Assembly (NCBI RefSeq): GCF_903645285.1
Contig: NZ_CAHJXN010000002.1
Coordinates: forward strand, 124,001 to 188,000
Origin: Streptococcus thalassemiae
Lineage (GTDB): Bacteria; Bacillota; Bacilli; Lactobacillales; Streptococcaceae
Direction of reading: 5' to 3'
Length of the DNA stretch: 64,000 bases
The notes under the pieces are model-generated. The model was not told the DNA's origin. It saw only the letters and a list, made by a program, of their open reading frames with translations, and made no database searches. Made by a program: the position numbers and the translations under genes. Shown here in pieces: positions 60,121 to 64,000 of this stretch. Numbering within the stretch: the first letter of the stretch is position 1; each line of letters begins with the position of its first letter.

Positions 60121-60603
60121 ATGTCAAAAGAAGTTATTGTTGAAAGTTTTGAACTTGACCACACTATTGTTAAAGCACCCTATGTCCGCTTGATTGGGGA
60201 AGAAACAGGGCCAAAAGGAGACATCATCTCCAATTATGACATTCGCTTAGTACAACCCAATGAAGACTCAATCCCTACCGCTGGTCTGCACACTATCGAG
60301 CACCTCTTAGCCAAACTCATCCGTACTCGCATTGACGGTATGATTGACTGTTCACCATTTGGTTGCCGCACAGGTTTCCACATGATTATGTGGGGGCGTC
60401 ACACCAGTGCTGAAATCGCGGCTGTTATCAAGGATTCGCTCAAGGAAATCGCTGAAACTACTACTTGGGAAGATGTCCCAGGGACAACCATCGAATCTTG
60501 CGGAAACTACAAGGACCACAGCCTCTTCTCTGCTAAAGAATGGGCAAAACTCATCTTGGAACAAGGGATTTCAGATGATGCCTTTGAGCGTCATGTGATT
60601 TAA
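60121..60603 (+). CDS. luxS: S-ribosylhomocysteine lyase LuxS
   Basis: A 160-residue LuxS that cleaves S-ribosylhomocysteine to homocysteine and DPD, the precursor of AI-2. The metal-binding residues are His57 and His61 in [10 protein letters not shown] and Cys127 in ESCGNYKDH. The catalytic Cys82 is in FGCRTGF, and Glu60 is in the HTIEH box. I chose the ATG at 60121; a longer frame from 59986 lies within the upstream gene and terminator. It sits between the DUF1846 gene and clpL, as in pneumococci. Confidence 0.97.
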   Translation: MSKEVIVESFELDHTIVKAPYVRLIGEETGPKGDIISNYDIRLVQPNEDSIPTAGLHTIEHLLAKLIRTRIDGMIDCSPFGCRTGFHMIMWGRHTSAEIAAVIKDSLKEIAETTTWEDVPGTTIESCGNYKDHSLFSAKEWAKLILEQGISDDAFERHVI

Positions 60604-60610
60604 ACACAAA

Positions 60611-60647
60611 AAAGGAACCAGTTTTTTCAGCTGGCTCCTTCTTTTTT
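60611..60647. terminator. Bidirectional terminator between luxS and clpL
   Basis: The stem aaggaaccag / ctggctcctt with a 10-base loop and A/T runs on both sides. Confidence 0.85.
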
Positions 60648-60664
60648 ATTCTCAAAATTCTGTC

Positions 60665-62770
60665 TTAGGATTTCTCACGAATGACCAAAACACCATCTTC
60701 CATGTCAGCTTCTAGGTGTTTAGCATCAAGGTTATCCAAGTGGAAGTCTGTGACTTTGTCACGGATTTGTTGTTCAACCACACGACGGAGTGGACGAACC
60801 CCCATGACTTCATCGTAGCCTTCTTCTGTGATATAGTCCTTAGCTGCTTGACTGACTACCAAGTCAATGTCTTTCTTAGCCAAGGTTTGGTTGACTTCAG
60901 CCAACATTAAATCCACAATCTTAGAAAGGTCTTCCTTCGTCAAGTGCGAGAACTCGATAACTGCATTAAAGCGGTTGAGGAATTCTGGACGGAAGAATGG
61001 TTTCAAACGGTCCATCAATTCTGGTTTGTCCGCATCTTCTGTCAAGTTAGCTTCATAGCCAAAACCAGCATTTGATGTTGCGATAATGACTGTGTTTTTA
61101 AAGTTAACGGTATTTCCTTGACCATCAGTCAAACGACCATCATCCAAGACTTGGAGGAGAAGGGTAATGACTTGAGGATCAGCCTTCTCAATTTCATCCA
61201 AGAGAATGATAGAGTATGGATTGCGACGAACACGTTCTGTTAAGGTATTGCTATTGTCATCATAACCCACATATCCTGCTGTTGTACCAATTAGCTTAGA
61301 AACAGCTGTGCGGTCACTGTATTCAGACATATCCAAACGGATGATCGCATCCTTGGTTCCAAACATATCTAGCGCCAATTGCTTAGCAAGCTCTGTCTTA
61401 CCAACCCCAGTTGGTCCTACAAAGAGGAAACTACCGATTGGGCGATTACCTTCATCAAAACCAGCACGGTTACGACGGATAGCACGAGAAACAGCTTCAA
61501 CTGCCTTATCTTGACCGATTACCTTGTCTTGCAAGCGATGAGCCATATCTTTCAAACGTTCGATGTCCGTAGCCCCCATTTGAGATACTGGAATACCGGT
61601 CATTCGTTCTACAGATTCAGCCACATCGTTGACACTTGCAGTCACTTTCATATCTTCTGTGTGGTTTTCGATTTTCTTTTCCAATTCTGCGATGCGTGTT
61701 TTATAGTTTAGAGCTGCTTCAAAATCTTCTGACTCAACAGCTTTTTCTTGCTTGTCTTTTTCTACCTCAATTTCACGTTCAACAGCATGCACATCTGTTA
61801 CAGGATGCTGAGCTGCCAAGTGAGCCGCCGTAACATCGACAAGGTCGATAGCCTTATCTGGCAAGCTACGTTGTGGAATATACTGAACAGAATAATCCAC
61901 CGCTGCTTTCAAGACTTCGTCTGGCAAGATGACATTGTGGTGTTGTTGATAGAGATCACGAATTCCTTGAAGAATTTTAAAAGTATCCTCTGCTGAAGGA
62001 GCATTGACCTTGACTTCGTTGAAACGACGAGCAAGAGCAGCATTCTTCAAGATGGTATTACGGTATTCGTCTTGAGTTGTTGCCCCAATCACTGTCAATT
62101 CTCCACGAGAGAGGGCTGGTTTGAGAATATCCGCAAGCCCCTTAGAACCACTGTCTCCACCAGTGCTACCAGCACCGAGAATTTGATGAATTTCATCAAA
62201 GAAGAGAATGATATTCCCTGCTTCTTTCACTTCATTTACTAAGTTTTGAACGTTTTCTTCAAAGCTACCACGGTATTGAGTACCAGCCTCAAGACCTGAG
62301 ATGTCAATGGAAATAATTTCCTTATTCTTAATAGCAGCTGGAACATCTCCGTTCACAATGGCTTGTGCCAAGCCTTCGACAACTGCTGTCTTACCAACAC
62401 CTGCGTCTCCGACTAAAACAGGATTGTTCTTGGTACGGCGTGAGAGGATTTCAGATGCTTCTTGAATTTCCTTGTTCCGTCCGATAACAGGATCCAACTT
62501 GCCCTCGCGAGCTTCTGCTGTCAAGTTTCGACCTAGTTTAGCAAGGACACCATCTTGTTTCATACCTGACGTATGTTGTGGCATTTGTCCATCAGTTTCT
62601 GCATTTCCTGGTAATTGACCAGTCGCACGATAATGAGCAAATTCCTCAGGTGTCACTTCACGTCCATTAATCAAGTAGCGACGATTTTCAGAACTGTATC
62701 CTCGCATACCACCCATCAATTGGTTAAATAAATCATCCATGTTATTAAAATTATTAAAGTTGTTATTCAT
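60665..62770 (-). CDS. clpL: ATP-dependent chaperone ClpL
   Basis: A 701-residue HSP100 ATPase. A short N terminus rich in Asn ([17 protein letters not shown]) replaces the usual ClpC/ClpB N domain. The first AAA domain has Walker [14 protein letters not shown] (near 120) and the second [13 protein letters not shown] (near 455), separated by a coiled middle part (about 345-400). ClpL lacks a ClpP-binding loop in characterised streptococci and acts as a chaperone under heat and wall stress. Two or three CtsR-type boxes and a long leader precede it. Confidence 0.95.
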   Translation of the reverse strand: MNNNFNNFNNMDDLFNQLMGGMRGYSSENRRYLINGREVTPEEFAHYRATGQLPGNAETDGQMPQHTSGMKQDGVLAKLGRNLTAEAREGKLDPVIGRNKEIQEASEILSRRTKNNPVLVGDAGVGKTAVVEGLAQAIVNGDVPAAIKNKEIISIDISGLEAGTQYRGSFEENVQNLVNEVKEAGNIILFFDEIHQILGAGSTGGDSGSKGLADILKPALSRGELTVIGATTQDEYRNTILKNAALARRFNEVKVNAPSAEDTFKILQGIRDLYQQHHNVILPDEVLKAAVDYSVQYIPQRSLPDKAIDLVDVTAAHLAAQHPVTDVHAVEREIEVEKDKQEKAVESEDFEAALNYKTRIAELEKKIENHTEDMKVTASVNDVAESVERMTGIPVSQMGATDIERLKDMAHRLQDKVIGQDKAVEAVSRAIRRNRAGFDEGNRPIGSFLFVGPTGVGKTELAKQLALDMFGTKDAIIRLDMSEYSDRTAVSKLIGTTAGYVGYDDNSNTLTERVRRNPYSIILLDEIEKADPQVITLLLQVLDDGRLTDGQGNTVNFKNTVIIATSNAGFGYEANLTEDADKPELMDRLKPFFRPEFLNRFNAVIEFSHLTKEDLSKIVDLMLAEVNQTLAKKDIDLVVSQAAKDYITEEGYDEVMGVRPLRRVVEQQIRDKVTDFHLDNLDAKHLEADMEDGVLVIREKS

Positions 62771-62810
62771 ATTCTTTACCTCTTTTGTTTACTTAGTTAT
62801 GATTACTGAT

Positions 62811-62827
62811 ATTGACTATCTTTGACC
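62811..62827 (-). promoter_or_regulatory. CtsR box in the clpL leader
   Basis: On the minus strand GGTCAAA GAT AGTCAAT matches the CtsR heptad repeat (RGTCAAA NAN RGTCAAA) with one mismatch. It is 41 bases before the clpL start. Confidence 0.7.
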
Positions 62828-62851
62828 TTTGTTTTAAAAAATTTAGACTAG

Positions 62852-62941
62852 CTAAATCGCTACTCTAGGTACTATTTCTGGTTTTTCTTTTTCAAGCAGG
62901 AGTAGACTATCTTTACTTCTGAAGATTTCTAGATTAAACAT
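62852..62941 (-). CDS. Small ORF in the clpL leader (29 codons)
   Basis: On the minus strand a gaaagaggtgg site lies 5 bases before an ATG, followed by 28 more codons and TAG. The peptide begins MFNLEIFRSKDSLLLLEKEK and ends EIVPRVAI; it is charged, with a central leucine run. It lies between the clpL promoter (63011-63039) and clpL. The strong ribosome-binding site supports translation. I do not recognise it; it could be a microprotein or a leader peptide for clpL. Confidence 0.45.
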   Translation of the reverse strand: MFNLEIFRSKDSLLLLEKEKPEIVPRVAI

Positions 62942-63010
62942 AGACCCCACCTCTTTCTATTTTACTTTAAATAAGCGTTCTAGTAAGGCTTTCATTTACC
63001 TTACGTTCAT

Positions 63011-63039
63011 AATATACTACATTAGTCAGAAAAGGTCAA
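63011..63039 (-). promoter_or_regulatory. Promoter of clpL
   Basis: On the minus strand: TTGACC (63039-63034), 17 bases, TATATT (63016-63011). The -35 box lies in a CtsR-like repeat. Confidence 0.7.
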
Positions 63040-63060
63040 GGATTTTGACTTTAATTGACC
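63024..63060 (-). promoter_or_regulatory. Paired CtsR boxes over the clpL promoter
   Basis: On the minus strand GGTCAAT TAA AGTCAAA (63060-63044) is a good CtsR box directly upstream of the -35. On the plus strand AGTCAGA AAA GGTCAAG (63024-63040) is a weaker one over the -35 and spacer. CtsR represses clp genes and releases them on heat shock. Confidence 0.7.
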
Positions 63061-63072
63061 AATATTTTTAAA

Positions 63073-63102
63073 AAAGCAAAAACACCCTGAAACATCAGGG
63101 TG
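63073..63102 (-). terminator. Terminator of mraY
   Basis: On the minus strand caccctga / tcagggtg with a four-base loop, followed by tttttg and more T. Confidence 0.85.
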
Positions 63103-63108
63103 CCATTC

Positions 63109-64000
63109 TTACATCAAATACAAAATTGCTAGGGTCAGGAGACTTGCTAGAAGCCCCACTCCCCAAAAGAAGAAATCAACCTTCCACTCGCTCCAAGGAT
63201 TTCCTTTACCAGACAATCCTCCAAGCTCAAAATGGTGATGCACAGGCGTCATACGGAAAATACGTTTACCACCTGTCAGTTTGAAATAGCTGACTTGCAT
63301 CATGACCGAAGTTGTTTCAAAGACATAAATAATTCCGATAATCAAGAGAGTCCATTCTTGGTGGAGAGCCATTGAAATAGCTGCCAGCATTCCACCAAGA
63401 GCTAAACTTCCCACATCTCCCATAAAGACCTTAGCAGGCTTATGGTTAAAGACAAAGAACCCAAGCAAACCACCAATCATGGCAAGAATCACTAGAAGGA
63501 TATCCATCTGACCTTGCACATAGGCAATAACTCCATAGGCAGACAAGCTAATCACAACGGAAATACTAGCTAGACCGTCAATACCATCTGTCAAGTTGAC
63601 TGCGTTTGAAAAACCAACTAGCCAGAAAAGAGCGAAGATAATATAGAAAATCCCTAGATGCACTTGGTAACCAAAGACTGAAAGCATATCGCCACCGCGC
63701 TCATAAAAAAGGTAGAAAATGACGCCACCTAGCAGCTGAAGAGCCAATTTCTGTTTGGGGTTTAGCCCCTCATTGATCTTTCGGAAGACCTTGAGAAAGT
63801 CATCTAAAAAACCAACCAAGCCATACAAGACCAAAATAAACAAAATCATACCAACATTATTGGTCAATTGTTTCGAAAAAAGAGCGACGAGGAAACTCAC
63901 CACAACTGCAGCAATGAGGAAAACAAGTCCCCCCATTGTAGGAGTCCCAGCTTTTGCCTGGTGCTGTTTAACATCCTCATGCATCTGCTGGCCTGTAATT
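63109..64000 (-). CDS. mraY: Phospho-N-acetylmuramoyl-pentapeptide transferase MraY (3' part)
   Basis: About 297 residues of MraY; the N-terminal 30 or so lie beyond the window's end, and the frame is open to the edge with [20 protein letters not shown]. MraY makes lipid I at the membrane. Conserved regions are [35 protein letters not shown], and [12 protein letters not shown], followed by [12 protein letters not shown]. It has about nine membrane segments in the visible part. In pneumococci it follows pbpX, which would lie outside. Confidence 0.95.
   Translation of the reverse strand, partial: ITGQQMHEDVKQHQAKAGTPTMGGLVFLIAAVVVSFLVALFSKQLTNNVGMILFILVLYGLVGFLDDFLKVFRKINEGLNPKQKLALQLLGGVIFYLFYERGGDMLSVFGYQVHLGIFYIIFALFWLVGFSNAVNLTDGIDGLASISVVISLSAYGVIAYVQGQMDILLVILAMIGGLLGFFVFNHKPAKVFMGDVGSLALGGMLAAISMALHQEWTLLIIGIIYVFETTSVMMQVSYFKLTGGKRIFRMTPVHHHFELGGLSGKGNPWSEWKVDFFFWGVGLLASLLTLAILYLM

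Overview
The window is about 64 kb of low-GC Firmicute chromosome that reads as a mitis-group Streptococcus of the S. pneumoniae / S. pseudopneumoniae / S. mitis cluster. The evidence is four BOX repeats, several choline-binding proteins, RitR with its diagnostic Asn53 and Cys128, and the pneumococcal gene orders mraY-clpL-luxS-dexB-aliA-pbp1A and fabM-fabT-fabH-acpP-fabK-D-G-F-accB-fabZ-accC-D-A. The species cannot be settled from this window. No capsule genes lie between dexB and aliA, and PBP1A carries the substitution set known from beta-lactam-resistant mosaic alleles.

Layout. 1-500: end of nusB, two terminators and a BOX. 519-11078 (minus): the complete type II fatty acid synthesis cluster, fabM to accA, with FabT operators before fabT and fabK. 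11100-14712 (plus): BOX, lysC, a DUF956 gene, and serS behind a T-box leader. 14737-21557 (mostly minus): a TDT-family transporter, an AhpD-like protein, an AGCS sodium:amino-acid symporter behind a glycine riboswitch, mutS2, cvpA-like and zapA. 21644-25638 (plus): rnhC (apparently leaderless), lepB, recD2. 25686-26969: trigger factor.

27191-42530 is the accessory, surface-oriented part. It holds two tandem paralogous choline-binding proteins, a choline-binding NlpC/P60 hydrolase, the liaFSR (vraTSR) cell-envelope stress system, the four-gene mevalonate operon (mvaK1-mvaD-mvaK2-fni), a large LPQTG-anchored protein with three SHIRT-like repeats and a long Pro-Lys-Pro-Glu tract, a CbpF/CbpC/CbpJ-type choline-binding protein, and ritR.

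42542-51000 carries gnd, mapZ, an RlmL-like methyltransferase, rnpB (RNase P RNA), gpsB, a DUF1273 gene, recU and pbp1A, a block for cell division and wall synthesis. 51026-58389 is the capsule-locus position, here holding only aliA, glf, a second Ali-type lipoprotein and dexB. 58542-64000 carries a DUF1846 gene, luxS, clpL with CtsR operators and a small leader ORF, and the 3' part of mraY.

The most interesting signals are the SHIRT-repeat surface protein with a nine-G tract in its 5' region, the choline-binding protein cluster at 27-31 kb, the reduced capsule locus with an intact glf, the resistance-type PBP1A, a possible small RNA beyond tig, and small ORFs in the leaders of clpL and of the NlpC/P60 gene.
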